DNA of 64,000 nt from JBPRGH01 sp051418055 (GCA_051418055.1 JBPRGH010000139.1:1-64000), one strand, 5' to 3'. Shown: positions 42,636-52,037, numbered from the stretch's first letter. The notes: a model not told the origin generated them from the letters alone. Numbers and translations are program-made.

Positions 42636-42915
42636 AATTAATTCATTCTTTATCTATAGCAACTAACCGGCTTACAGGTGATCTGTTTATGTTCATCAAA
42701 GGAAAGTTGGCAAATGAGACTTGTAACCTGTCGAGTCAGATAATACTCTAATGAAAAGCCAATATTATAAATCTGAAAGATACATGTCGTTCGAAAACGA
42801 ACAGGTAATGTACGAACACGTACTTATTTGATAATATGAATCGGACTTTATGCAGTAAAATAAAGGATTTTGCTAATGGCACTGTGGTTGTACCAATAAA
42901 TTAAATTCCAGAGTT
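42636..42915. promoter_or_regulatory. Regulatory gap: paired palindromes and a sigma-54-like promoter
   Basis: This 280-bp divergent region holds two 14-bp palindromes, GTTCG-aaaa-CGAAC (42789-42802) and GTACG-aaca-CGTAC (42810-42823), with centres exactly 21 bp apart. A -24/-12 element at 42877-42892 (TGGCACT, 4 bp, TTGTA) lies 54 bp further on. The ATG of the permease gene is at 42916. The layout is that of an enhancer-binding protein acting on a sigma-54 promoter. Confidence 0.6.
42877..42892 (+). promoter_or_regulatory. Sigma-54-like promoter of the MacB/FtsX-type permease
   Basis: TGGCACT-GTGG-TTGTA matches the consensus TGGCACG-N4-TTGCA at 14 of 16 positions counting the spacer; the -24 GG is kept but the -12 GC reads GT. 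The start codon is 24 bp downstream. Confidence 0.55.
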
Positions 42916-45300
42916 ATGATTTACAATTATTTTAAATCTGCTGTTCGTTATTTTCAGCGTCATCGTTTTTTTACGATACTTAATATCACAGGTCTTGCTA
43001 TTGGCTTTGCCGCTACTCTGTTGCTGACTCTTTTTGTATGGCAGGAGAGCTCCTATGATAACTTTCATGAAAAAGGTGATCGTATAGCCAGGGTAACAAT
43101 GGAGTATAAATACCAGGATCAGCAAGCTGAAACTGCTGTAACCGGAGCTCTTGTAGCACAGGTATTTTCAGAGGAATTGCCGGAAGTAGAAAAAGCTGTT
43201 CGTTTTGCAAAATTTCCGGTAAGGGTGCAGTATGAAGATTTTATCAAGGAAGAGGATAAGTTTTTATATGCAGATTCTACCTTTTTCGACATCTTTTCTT
43301 TCAACCTGAAGCGTGGAAATCCACAACAGGCACTTCAGGGTCCTTATAAGGTCGTTTTAACTCAGGAAGCTGCACAACTTTACTTTGGCAATGAAGATCC
43401 CATTGGAAAATCAATGAAGATCAATGATAAAATAGAATACGAGGTAACAGGAATAATTGAAAAAGCTCCCGGTAATTCCCAGATAAAGTACGATATGATA
43501 GCGTCTTTTGCTAGTTTGGGAGCCTATAAAAAGCCCGTGTGGTTTAATGCAAATTATTTTACTTACTTGTTGCTTTATTCCCCACAGCAAATCGAGCAGC
43601 TTAACGATAAGGTTTTCGATTTTATGAAAACTAAAGAAAAGGAAACCGGAATGTCAGGTGAGAACTATCTGACATATCATCTGGAGCCTCTTCAGGATGT
43701 ACATGTTTATTCGGAGCTTTCAGGAATGGAGGCCAACATTGATGTCCGCTATATCTATATTTTTTCTTTTGTGGCAATTTTGGTTCTGTTAATTGCTTGC
43801 GTAAACTACATGAATTTGTCAACAGCACGTGCAGTAGATCGAGGTGTTGAAGTTGGAATACGAAAGGTATTAGGAGCTCAAAGAAACCAGCTTTTCTGGC
43901 AATATATAAACGAGGCTTTTATAAGTATCATTATTGCAGCAGCAATTGCCTGGATCATTGTCTCGCTGGTTCTTCCATTTTTCAATTTGATGCTGGATAG
44001 ATCTTATACCATGGATCTGCTTTTCAATAAAGAGGTATTATTGATAATCGGAGGCATATTAATTATCCTTACGTTTGGCGCGGGTGCTTATCCATCATTA
44101 GTGATGGCACGTTTTGCTCCATCCAAAACATTAAAAGGCACTTTCAAATCCTCACCAGCTGGATTAAGGCTTCGCCAGGTTCTGGTAGTATTTCAGTTCG
44201 CCATTTCATCGGCCTTAATTATTTGTTCGCTAATTATATATAAACAGCTTAACTTCATTCAGAATACAAACTTAGGCTATGCGAAGGAGCAGGTAATAGT
44301 GCAGAATATTGATGCTAAAGTGGTGGAGAAATTTGATGCATTAAAAGCTTCTTTTAAGCAGCTGCCCCAGGTTGAAGAAATGACCATGGCATATGAAACA
44401 CCTACACGTATCGATTGGGCAGATGGCGTCAGCAAAGAGGATAAATCTGTAATGATCAAAGCTGCGCCGGTAGAAATGAATTATCTTAAGACATTGAATA
44501 TTGATCTGCTATCCGGAAACAGTTTCTCTTTTAATGATCAGAAAAAAGCTTTTTCTGACAGTGCCCATTACCTGCACCAAAAAGAACGCTCTATTATTAT
44601 TAATGAAAAAACTGCCGAGGCATTTGGCTGGACCGCTGAAGAAGCAATTGGCCAGAATGTGAATTTTAAGGGTAATGCCATTATTATTGGTGTTATTGAT
44701 AATTTTCATTTTGCACCCCTACATGAAAAAGTAGGCCCGTTAGTATTATTCCTCGATAATATGTACCGTGATCTAATGATAAGGGTTAATACAGGCGATA
44801 TGGCATCAACAATACCGCTGATGCAGGAAAAGTGGAACGAAATTGTTCCCCATATACCTTTTGACCCTCAATTTCTTAGTGAAGAATATAATGCCCTATA
44901 TTCTAATGAACAACGGCTGGGACAATTGTCATTATTTTTCACCACAATGACAGTACTATTGGGTTGTCTTGGATTACTTGGATTGGCAGCCTTAATGATA
45001 AGCCACAGAACGCGTGAAATAGGTATCCGTAAAGTACTCGGAGCTACAATGCCTGAGCTTGTAAATGTTTTATCACAAAATTTCATGAAACTTGTACTGA
45101 TAGGCTTCATTATAGCAATACCTTTATCTTACTATTTTATGGACTTATGGCTACAGACTTTCAGCTATAAAATAGATATGCCCTATTTCATATACCCATT
45201 AGCAGGAGGCATTTTACTTGTGCTCACTCTTATAACATTAAGCACTCAAACTATAAAAGCAGCAATGAGAAACCCTGCGGATGTATTAAAGAGTGAATAA
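42916..45300 (+). CDS. MacB/FtsX-type ABC transporter permease
   Basis: A 794-residue membrane protein with the repeated MacB periplasmic-core/FtsX layout: an N-terminal helix (RHRFFTILNITGLAIGFAATLLLTLFVW), periplasmic domain (about 45-270), three helices ending AVDRGVEVGIRKVLGAQRNQLFWQYINEAF, a second half with helix QVLVVFQFAISSALIICSLIIY, periplasmic domain, and a final three-helix bundle with REIGIRKVLGATMPELVNVLSQNF. It lacks its own ATPase, which must come from elsewhere. Such permeases in Cytophagales are numerous and couple to lipoprotein or peptide export. The sigma-54-like promoter suggests activator-dependent control. Confidence 0.88.
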   Translation: MIYNYFKSAVRYFQRHRFFTILNITGLAIGFAATLLLTLFVWQESSYDNFHEKGDRIARVTMEYKYQDQQAETAVTGALVAQVFSEELPEVEKAVRFAKFPVRVQYEDFIKEEDKFLYADSTFFDIFSFNLKRGNPQQALQGPYKVVLTQEAAQLYFGNEDPIGKSMKINDKIEYEVTGIIEKAPGNSQIKYDMIASFASLGAYKKPVWFNANYFTYLLLYSPQQIEQLNDKVFDFMKTKEKETGMSGENYLTYHLEPLQDVHVYSELSGMEANIDVRYIYIFSFVAILVLLIACVNYMNLSTARAVDRGVEVGIRKVLGAQRNQLFWQYINEAFISIIIAAAIAWIIVSLVLPFFNLMLDRSYTMDLLFNKEVLLIIGGILIILTFGAGAYPSLVMARFAPSKTLKGTFKSSPAGLRLRQVLVVFQFAISSALIICSLIIYKQLNFIQNTNLGYAKEQVIVQNIDAKVVEKFDALKASFKQLPQVEEMTMAYETPTRIDWADGVSKEDKSVMIKAAPVEMNYLKTLNIDLLSGNSFSFNDQKKAFSDSAHYLHQKERSIIINEKTAEAFGWTAEEAIGQNVNFKGNAIIIGVIDNFHFAPLHEKVGPLVLFLDNMYRDLMIRVNTGDMASTIPLMQEKWNEIVPHIPFDPQFLSEEYNALYSNEQRLGQLSLFFTTMTVLLGCLGLLGLAALMISHRTREIGIRKVLGATMPELVNVLSQNFMKLVLIGFIIAIPLSYYFMDLWLQTFSYKIDMPYFIYPLAGGILLVLTLITLSTQTIKAAMRNPADVLKSE

Positions 45301-45311
45301 CAAAATATAAT

Positions 45312-45342
45312 TCCCTGATCCTTTAAACTAAAGGATCAGGGA
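45312..45342 (+). terminator. Stem-loop after the permease gene
   Basis: TCCCTGATCCTTT (45312-45324) pairs perfectly with AAAGGATCAGGGA (45330-45342) around AAACT. There is no strong T-run, but the stem is long and sits 12 bp after the stop. Confidence 0.65.
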
Positions 45343-45353
45343 TATTATAAGAA

Positions 45354-45396
45354 CAAAAAAAGCTACAGCAAAGAATTTTTAGTCTTCACTATAGCT
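45354..45396 (-). terminator. Terminator of the minus-strand metal operon
   Basis: On the minus strand AGCTATAG pairs with CTGTAGCT (one G-U) and is followed by a run of seven T. It lies downstream of the HMA protein gene, the last of that unit. Confidence 0.6.
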
Positions 45397-45452
45397 GTCT
45401 TAAGTTAAAGAGTTAAATATTTTTAATTCTTAATTTTCAATTCTTAATTCTC

Positions 45453-45788
45453 TCAATGATCATCATCATGAGCACCTGGCCTGCAGCAGGGATCCAATTT
45501 CATAATTGCTTCAGGAGTCGTTTTTACAGAATCAGCATCATATCCTATCAAAGCAATTCTTTTGCGTATCGTCTCAGGATCTGTTTTCTTTGGATTATAT
45601 ACCACATATAATATCTTTGATTCAACATCCAGATTAGATTTTTTAACACCTTTCTCAAAGATCATCTCCTTTTCAAGTGTCACCTTACACATTTCACAAA
45701 CAGCTGAAGTTTTAATATTCAGCTCTTTATCCTGCCCAAATGCTGCCGTTGATATCGCAACAAGTAAAATTATTAGTATCTGTTTCAT
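45453..45788 (-). CDS. Periplasmic heavy-metal-associated (HMA) domain protein
   Basis: A 111-residue protein with a signal peptide (1-18, ending AFGQ). The HMA/CopZ-like fold is shown by KTSAVCEMCKVTLEKEMIFEKGVKKSNLDVESKILYVVYNPKKTDPETIRKRIALIGYDAD, with metal-binding CEMC in place of the usual CxxC. A C-terminal CC and a His/Asp-rich tail (CCRPGAHDDDH) may bind more metal. It probably carries copper in the periplasm. It is on the same strand as, and just downstream of, the TonB receptor gene, separated by a heptad repeat array. Confidence 0.85.
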   Translation of the reverse strand: MKQILIILLVAISTAAFGQDKELNIKTSAVCEMCKVTLEKEMIFEKGVKKSNLDVESKILYVVYNPKKTDPETIRKRIALIGYDADSVKTTPEAIMKLDPCCRPGAHDDDH

Positions 45789-45791
45789 ATT

Positions 45792-45863
45792 TTAGTTTAA
45801 AGTTTAAAGTTTAAGGTTCAAAGTTCTATAATCTCAAATCTCACATCTTATATCTCACATCTA
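45792..45863. repeat. Intergenic heptad repeats (GTTTAAA, then TCTCACATCTTATA type)
   Basis: AGTTTAAAGTTTAAAGTTTAAGGTTCAAAGTTC-type units (7-bp period) are followed by ATCTCA/CATCTTA units. It lies between the HMA and TonB receptor genes of one probable operon. A related AATTCTTAATT array also precedes the HMA stop at 45420-45453. Confidence 0.7.
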
Positions 45864-45865
45864 CT

Positions 45866-48049
45866 TTATTCAATCTTATATCTGAAACCAGCGTAGATCA
45901 TTCTTCCTACAATTGGCCCCCAGGTCATGGAGGCATCAAAATGTGGGCCAAAAGGATCGTCAGCGGCAACTATAGGTGTTTCCTGGCGGAAATTCAGAAG
46001 ATTTTCTCCACCTAAATATATTTCCCCCCACCTAAAGGCTCTGCTTACCTGACCATTGAAAGTAAAATGGCTTGGAGAAAATTGATCAAGCTGGAATTCC
46101 GCAGGTTTCGCTGCTGTATCAGGTAAACGTTTTCTGCCATGCCATTGTCCTGTCAAATCAAACTTCCAGATATCATATTTTGTAGCATAAGCGATATTTC
46201 CAAACATTCGGTGCTTTGAAATAAACGGTACCTGCTGTAGTTTCCCATCAAGCGTTGTATTTACATCATAATATTTATAAGCTACTTTAAAATCAAAATT
46301 TTCACTTACATCTACTGCCGCCTCCGACTGAAAACTATGTGCAAAAGATTGTCCTTCAAGATTTGTAAAAAATACTTTAGAAGGATCTCTGTCCATATCC
46401 ACCACGAGCTGGTTTTCAAAATTTGTATAAAAATAATCTATCGATAAGTTTATCTTTTTATTCAGCAGCTCACCCTCATGCGTCAAAGTTGCGCCGTAAT
46501 TCCATGATACCTCAGGTTTTATCTCACCAGTGACCACTATATCTCTCGATGAAACAAGCACACCGGTATTTTCTGCTATTGGATTAGGTACTCGGTACCC
46601 TCTTCCAGCAGATAAACGTAAAGCGGTCTTTTCTAAAACATCATACTTTAAATGTAAACGTGGAGCAAATAAATTTCCGTAGAGATTATGAAAATCATTT
46701 CTTGCTCCTGCAACTAAAATAAATTTTTCTGCCGGAGTATAAGTGTATTCAAAAAATACTCCAGGTACTGATTCTGTACGGGCAAATAATGAATCATTAT
46801 AAACTTCCTCATATTGATCATACAAGTAGCTGAAGCCGGTTTTGAAGGTATGAAAAGAGTTGTCAATAATGGACTGATAAATAAAGTTAGAATGAAAAGT
46901 TTTTTCCTTTCCCAGATAGCTCTTGCGTCCAAAATTGGCATCTATTTCCTGTACAGAGCCTGAATAAATAATACCTATTCCTTTATAGGGCTTTTCAGGA
47001 AAAAGTATCCCTGTTTTTCCAAAAACCTCAGCTCGTTTTGTAATATTCTTATACCCATATAAATTAGAAGTTGCTGCATTATCATTCCAGTCAAATCCCA
47101 GTTGACCTCCGGTTTTATCATCCACCAATAGATTTATTCCTGCCTGAGAGTTTATGCGATCACCTTCATATTTCCAGCGATTTAGCAAGTTAAGTTGTCG
47201 GCTCTTCGGAATATCTACAAAACCGTCATCATTACGGTCCATTTCAGTACCTAAATAATTACCATGGAGAAATAAACCGGTAGATAATTTATCTGAGACT
47301 TTACGGGCACCATGCAGGTTCAACTCTGTCCTTCCCATTTCACTGATATAGCCATTCACAAATAGCTTTTCCATTGTTTCCGGCTTCTTCAGCTCTACAT
47401 TGATCTGCCCCGACATCGACTCATATCCGGTCACTACAGAACCTGCTCCTTTACCAACATCTATTGACTGTATCCAGGTGCCGGGAATAAATCCAAGTCC
47501 GTAACGGGAAGTAAGCCCTCTGATATTCGGGATATTTTCCCTGTTGATCTGAACATATAAGCCATCTAATCCAAGCATCTGGATCTGCCTTGCACCTGTT
47601 ACAGCGTCTGAGTAGGAAACATCCACTGAGGCATTGGTTTCAAAACTTTCGGAAAGATTACAGCAGGCTGCTTTCAGAAGCTCCTTTTCAGTAATAACAG
47701 CAGTATGAATAGGCTGCAGTTCATCAATAAAGGTACTGGAGCCTTTTACAATCACCTCCGTCAGTTCACTTGATTTAAGTATGATCTGCAGGTGGTTTTT
47801 TCCTGTTACATCAATTGTATCCTGTTTATACCCAACATAGCTCACAACGATCCTATTATCCTCAGCAGACAATTGAAGACTAAAATGACCATTAGCATCT
47901 GTTAAAGTACCACGTGAAGTATTTGGTATTAAAATATTTGCCCCAATCAGAGGCTCTTTTTCTTCATTCATCACCCTTCCCATAAGAGTGGTTTGTGCAT
48001 AAGAAAAAGAAGATGTTATTATTAGTATTGATATTAATATATATTTCAT
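45866..48049 (-). CDS. TonB-dependent receptor of a metal-linked cluster
   Basis: A 727-residue receptor: signal peptide (1-18), carboxypeptidase-regulatory-like domain (about 20-100), plug and barrel. The plug contains KAACCNLSESFETNASVDVSYSDAVTGARQIQMLGLDGLYVQINRENIP, with a CC pair characteristic of the Bacteroidota receptors found beside HMA and HYC_CC_PP genes. The barrel ends WGPIVGRMIYAGFRYKIE. Unlike the receptor at 15.6 kb it lacks the palindromic operators. Its neighbours suggest import or handling of copper or a copper complex, not iron. It is in a minus-strand set with HYC_CC_PP upstream and HMA downstream. Confidence 0.85.
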   Translation of the reverse strand: MKYILISILIITSSFSYAQTTLMGRVMNEEKEPLIGANILIPNTSRGTLTDANGHFSLQLSAEDNRIVVSYVGYKQDTIDVTGKNHLQIILKSSELTEVIVKGSSTFIDELQPIHTAVITEKELLKAACCNLSESFETNASVDVSYSDAVTGARQIQMLGLDGLYVQINRENIPNIRGLTSRYGLGFIPGTWIQSIDVGKGAGSVVTGYESMSGQINVELKKPETMEKLFVNGYISEMGRTELNLHGARKVSDKLSTGLFLHGNYLGTEMDRNDDGFVDIPKSRQLNLLNRWKYEGDRINSQAGINLLVDDKTGGQLGFDWNDNAATSNLYGYKNITKRAEVFGKTGILFPEKPYKGIGIIYSGSVQEIDANFGRKSYLGKEKTFHSNFIYQSIIDNSFHTFKTGFSYLYDQYEEVYNDSLFARTESVPGVFFEYTYTPAEKFILVAGARNDFHNLYGNLFAPRLHLKYDVLEKTALRLSAGRGYRVPNPIAENTGVLVSSRDIVVTGEIKPEVSWNYGATLTHEGELLNKKINLSIDYFYTNFENQLVVDMDRDPSKVFFTNLEGQSFAHSFQSEAAVDVSENFDFKVAYKYYDVNTTLDGKLQQVPFISKHRMFGNIAYATKYDIWKFDLTGQWHGRKRLPDTAAKPAEFQLDQFSPSHFTFNGQVSRAFRWGEIYLGGENLLNFRQETPIVAADDPFGPHFDASMTWGPIVGRMIYAGFRYKIE

Positions 48050-48116
48050 AAGTTCCTAAAGAATTAATTTTTAATCACTTTCCCCGGAAGGGAAAAACAT
48101 AAAAAAGGAACTTATA

Positions 48117-48506
48117 TCAAATAAGGAAGGTCTGGATAAGGGAAAGTAAATAACGACCGGCCTTCGGAGGAGCACGGTCTTCAGGCGGATAAATTTCTTT
48201 TATTTCCCCAACTATAACCTGTTCGAAAGAATAGGATAATACATCAACGGGAGGTATAAAAGTTAAAGTTTTTAAAAACGAGAAGGCATCAAAATCAACT
48301 TGCAGGAAAGTTGAATAGAACTCACAGCATTCGGTGGTGACCAGTTTGTTTATATCCTTTGCAGGAACTTCTCCACAGCAATCATCTTTCAGATCAAAAC
48401 CATATTCTGTCTTCTCATCAGCAAGACATGTATGCATGGAGAATGGTGCCCCAATGCTAGTGGAAAGCACAAATACAGCTAATATGGTAGTAAAGATCTT
48501 CTTCAC
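48117..48506 (-). CDS. HYC_CC_PP family protein, second copy
   Basis: A 129-residue exported protein with an N-terminal hydrophobic segment (KKIFTTILAVFVLSTSIGAPF). The motifs are degenerate HYC (SMHTCLADE), two CC pairs (DDCCGEV and TECCEF) and PPEDRAPP near the C-terminus. It resembles the protein at 32.7 kb in layout but not closely in sequence. It is the first gene of the minus-strand metal set, followed by the TonB receptor after a 67-bp gap. A copper-binding role is likely from its family and context. Confidence 0.7.
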   Translation of the reverse strand: MKKIFTTILAVFVLSTSIGAPFSMHTCLADEKTEYGFDLKDDCCGEVPAKDINKLVTTECCEFYSTFLQVDFDAFSFLKTLTFIPPVDVLSYSFEQVIVGEIKEIYPPEDRAPPKAGRYLLSLIQTFLI

Positions 48507-48810
48507 AATGTATTGATACGAGGGAATTTTAAAATGGTTCTATTCCAACAGCAAATTTGTACATATAATTCAGTATAGTCAAGTAAATTTATATCATTGG
48601 GAGCCTCATGAACTTTTTTGAGAGAATTCTGTGGGAAATACCAATAAAAAGTCATTGTATTCAAAGCTTTCTGAGCTTAATACCTTCAAAAGCAACAGGT
48701 TTGAAAAAAATCTTACTTCTTTTATATCACACCCTGATAAAAGAAGAGGAAGATCTCTCCTATCGTAGAGATACTGAAAAATTAATAGGATTGTGGAAGA
48801 TCAAGCTTCT
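48507..48810. other. Intergenic gap without a recognised gene
   Basis: About 300 bp, AT-rich, between the divergent start of the HYC_CC_PP gene and the end of the oxidoreductase gene. A plus-strand open frame crosses it (start at 48608) but overlaps the oxidoreductase antisense and shows no family features. No clear hairpin or promoter was identified. Confidence 0.4.
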
Positions 48811-49806
48811 TCAATCAAACTTCACCACCAACTTACCAAAGCTCTTGCTGCCCTGGATATCTTTAAAGGCAGATAATATCTTATTAAACGGCCTCACGCT
48901 ATCAATAACAGGATGGATCTTATGCTTCTCAACAAATTTTATCATATCGAAAAACTCCTTATCACTGCCCATGGTAGTCCCCTGGAGGGTCAGCTGATTC
49001 CAGAACATGCGGTATAGGTCAATCTTATTTGGCAGTCCGTTAGTGGCTCCGTAGAAAACAATTTTTCCCCCTGGATTCATGCAGTTGATAAACTTATTGA
49101 CCTGATCGCCGCCGGCACTGTCAATGACTACATCAAACCCACCACTTTCAGCTTTTGCCGTACGTTCCCAGCTGTCATTTTTATAATCAAATGCTCCTGC
49201 AGCACCCATCTTAATGGCTTTTTGACGCTTTTCTTCATCTCCTGAGGTGACATAAACCTTAGCTCCTGCCGCTATAGCAAACTGGAACGCAAATTGTGCA
49301 ACACCTCCGCCAAAGCCGGATATTAAAACAGATTTTAATTCATTGATCTTTCCATGATAAAAGCAGGCACGGAAAGCGGTTTCCCCGCCTAAAGGAATGG
49401 CAGCCGCCTCTTCAATTGATAGAAAAGCAGGTTTTTCGGCAATAAATTCTACCGGTACAGCTATATACTCCACAAAAGTACCATCCTTTGGCATCCCAAG
49501 AATCTGGTAATCTGATGACTGGACCTCCTCTTTGTCTCCCCAGTTTCGATGGGGCATTAGAATAACTTCTTTATTTAACCAGCTCTCATCAACCTTCTCA
49601 CCCCTCTTTTCCACAACACCGGCGCCGTCAGATCCAAGTATAGCACCATATTTTATATTAGGATATTTACCCTCTTTGATCCACTGATCGCGGCGGTTGA
49701 GGGCCATGGCTTTAATTTTTACCAGTACCTCTCCCTCTTTAGGTGCAGGCCTCTGCTTTTCTACAATCTTTACAACTCCTGGAGAATCGACAACTACGGC
49801 TTTCAT
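48811..49806 (-). CDS. Zinc-type alcohol dehydrogenase family oxidoreductase (MDR)
   Basis: A 331-residue member of the medium-chain dehydrogenase/quinone oxidoreductase superfamily. It has the N-terminal GroES-like domain (KAMALNRRDQWIKEGKYPNIKYGAILGSDGAGVVE) and a Rossmann nucleotide-binding domain (VLISGFGGGVAQFAFQFAIAAGAKVYVTSGDEEKRQ). The zinc-site cysteines of classical ADHs are not evident, so it resembles zinc-independent quinone-oxidoreductase-like members. Substrate unknown. It is the most distal gene of a minus-strand run with the methyltransferase and dnaB, with a 38-bp gap. Confidence 0.85.
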   Translation of the reverse strand: MKAVVVDSPGVVKIVEKQRPAPKEGEVLVKIKAMALNRRDQWIKEGKYPNIKYGAILGSDGAGVVEKRGEKVDESWLNKEVILMPHRNWGDKEEVQSSDYQILGMPKDGTFVEYIAVPVEFIAEKPAFLSIEEAAAIPLGGETAFRACFYHGKINELKSVLISGFGGGVAQFAFQFAIAAGAKVYVTSGDEEKRQKAIKMGAAGAFDYKNDSWERTAKAESGGFDVVIDSAGGDQVNKFINCMNPGGKIVFYGATNGLPNKIDLYRMFWNQLTLQGTTMGSDKEFFDMIKFVEKHKIHPVIDSVRPFNKILSAFKDIQGSKSFGKLVVKFD

Positions 49807-49844
49807 ATATTTGATATTTATCTTTATTAAATATCCTTCTTTTT

Positions 49845-50462
49845 TTAATATTTTCTAAAACTGCAAAAAATAAAATTTTGAATACTTCCGGATGGAGTCT
49901 TATGATCTGACTTTTTACATTTTAACTTTTCAAAAGCTTCATCAAATCTGGAATTCATCGATCCTTCAGAATATTGCTTTATATTTAATCCACTGCATTT
50001 TTCAGGGCCCTGTTCAGAAAAAGTCCCTAAAATAAGGTAACCACCGGATTTAATAGCTTTATTTACGGTTTCAACATATTTTTTAATTTCATCTTCCTTA
50101 ACAAGAAAATGGAAAGTTGCACGGTCATGCCAAAGATCATATTCTTCTGTTGGTGTAAAATCAACAATGTCAGATGCAATCCACTTAACTTTTGAAGCAT
50201 TGGAGCCCAGTCGCTTTTTAGCCCGTTCGAGGGCTTCAGCAGAGATATCAAGAACCGTAATATCCTGATAACCAAATTCTATTAAATGGTCAGCAAATAA
50301 GCTGTCACCTCCGCCAATATCAATAATTTTTGCTGTTTTTGAAATATTCAGCTCCTGGATATAATTTAAAGATGTAATGGGCGTAGGCTGATACCAACTT
50401 ACATCATTGAGCTCCTTTGTTCTGTAGATATTTTCCCAATGCTTACTTCTTTCGGTTTCCAT
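49845..50462 (-). CDS. Class I SAM-dependent methyltransferase
   Basis: A 205-residue protein. Motif I is IIDIGGGDSLFADHL, followed by DITVLDISAEALERAKKRL and WIASDIVDFTP, then the motif IV-like YDLWHDRATFHFL. The HWENIYRTKELNDVSWYQ start and HDRATFHFL stretch match a group of small methyltransferases related to thiopurine/TehB types. Its substrate cannot be named. It lies 18 bp downstream of dnaB and probably shares its transcript. Confidence 0.85.
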   Translation of the reverse strand: METERSKHWENIYRTKELNDVSWYQPTPITSLNYIQELNISKTAKIIDIGGGDSLFADHLIEFGYQDITVLDISAEALERAKKRLGSNASKVKWIASDIVDFTPTEEYDLWHDRATFHFLVKEDEIKKYVETVNKAIKSGGYLILGTFSEQGPEKCSGLNIKQYSEGSMNSRFDEAFEKLKCKKSDHKTPSGSIQNFIFCSFRKY

Positions 50463-50480
50463 AAAGAAAGTCTTTAGTCT

Positions 50481-52037
50481 CTAAAAAGGTGCATCTTCAT
50501 CCTCAGGGTTATTAAAACCAAAATTAGATGGTGGCGGAGTTTTATCATCTTTAGAAGGATCATTTAATTTACTTCCCAGCGTAATGAAATTAGAACCCGG
50601 TGAGAACCCTCCTCCATTATCAAAACCTCCTCTTTCCTCAAGATCACAGAATTTGGTGTATTTACCGATAAACTTAAGCTGCACATTTTCAAGTGATCCA
50701 TTCCGGTGTTTTGCAATAATTACCTCACCGGTACCATCTGTCGGCATTCCACTTTCATCTTCAGTAATGCCATAATATTCCGGACGATACAGGAACATTA
50801 CCATATCGGCATCCTGCTCAATAGATCCCGATTCACGAAGATCGGAAAGCTGAGGCCTCTTATCCCCTCCCCTTGTTTCCACAGCACGACTCAGCTGTGA
50901 AAGGGCCAGCACAGGGACCTCCAACTCTTTGGCGATACCCTTTAATGCACGGGAGATTGAAGCAATCTCCTGCTCACGGTTACCGCCGGTAGAATCCCCG
51001 GACATCAACTGCAAGTAGTCAATGATAATGAGCTGGATGTCATGCTGTGCCTTTAATCTTCTGCATTTTGCCCTTAGCTCTAAAATACCGAGTGCCGGGG
51101 TATCATCAATAAATATAGGCGCTTCCGATAATTTTGTTGTTTTATGTACCAGCTGCTGCCATTCATAATCTTTTAGATCACCGCGTTTCAGCTTTTCACT
51201 TTCAAGCTCCGCCTCACCGCTGATCATCCTGTTTACTAGCTGTACGGATGACATCTCCAGGGAGAAAATTGCAACACCTTTATTAAAATCCACTGCTGCA
51301 TTTCGCATAGCCGAAACCACAAATGCCGTTTTACCCATACCGGGACGTGCAGCAATAATTACAAGATCTGACTTTTGCCATCCGCCTGTTACACGATCGA
51401 GGCGAGTAAAACCACTTGGTACCCCGGTAAGTCCATCCTGGTGGTTCTTTCTGTCTTCCAGCTCCTGAATGGCTTTACCCATTAAAGAGCGCATGTTATC
51501 ATAATTTTTCCGGATATTACTTTCAGAGATCTTAAAAAGCTCTGATTCCGTGTGGTCTAACAGATTAAATACATCGGTGGTATCTTCATATGCCATTGTA
51601 TGGATTTCTGATGCCACACGTATCAGCTCACGCTTAATGGCCATCTCACTTACTACACGGGCATGATATTCAATATGTGCAGAGGAAGTTACTTTAGAAG
51701 TAAGCTCTGCTATATAGTAAGCGCCGCCGACAAATTCAAGTTTTCCATTCTTACGAAGTTGGCTTACCACGGTCCGCATATCCACCGGCTCCGAATTGTT
51801 GAAAAGCTGTGTGATCGCCTGATAAACCTCTTTATGGGCTTCAGAATAAAAACTTTCCGGCTTCAGGATATCAATGACTGTAGAAAGTGCATCCTTTTCC
51901 AGCATTAAGGCACCGAGAACCGTCTCCTCAAGATCAAGCGCCTGAGGCGGCATTTTACCAAGCCCTTCACTTAATTCTTTTGCTAACCTGTTTGATTTGT
52001 GACCGATTCTCAGAGATGCAGACCTTCCTTGTTCCAT
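50481..52037 (-). CDS. dnaB: Replicative DNA helicase
   Basis: A 518-residue DnaB-family helicase. The N-terminal collar domain has PPQALDLEETVLGALMLEKDALSTVIDIL; the RecA-like motor has Walker A ARPGMGKTAF, Walker B IQLIIIDYLQLM and the DLRESGSIEQDADMVMFLYRPEYY motif. A low-complexity C-terminal tail (GGGFSPGS...NNPEDEDAPF) follows. It unwinds DNA at the replication fork. It may form an operon with the methyltransferase downstream. A cluster of DnaA-box-like sites lies 200 bp upstream of its start. Confidence 0.95.
   Translation of the reverse strand: MEQGRSASLRIGHKSNRLAKELSEGLGKMPPQALDLEETVLGALMLEKDALSTVIDILKPESFYSEAHKEVYQAITQLFNNSEPVDMRTVVSQLRKNGKLEFVGGAYYIAELTSKVTSSAHIEYHARVVSEMAIKRELIRVASEIHTMAYEDTTDVFNLLDHTESELFKISESNIRKNYDNMRSLMGKAIQELEDRKNHQDGLTGVPSGFTRLDRVTGGWQKSDLVIIAARPGMGKTAFVVSAMRNAAVDFNKGVAIFSLEMSSVQLVNRMISGEAELESEKLKRGDLKDYEWQQLVHKTTKLSEAPIFIDDTPALGILELRAKCRRLKAQHDIQLIIIDYLQLMSGDSTGGNREQEIASISRALKGIAKELEVPVLALSQLSRAVETRGGDKRPQLSDLRESGSIEQDADMVMFLYRPEYYGITEDESGMPTDGTGEVIIAKHRNGSLENVQLKFIGKYTKFCDLEERGGFDNGGGFSPGSNFITLGSKLNDPSKDDKTPPPSNFGFNNPEDEDAPF

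Noticed and set aside
48608..48997. Plus-strand open frame of 129 codons in the gap upstream of the oxidoreductase end
   Set aside because: It runs antisense through the end of a clear MDR oxidoreductase gene, shows no family motif and has a composition like non-coding AT-rich DNA.
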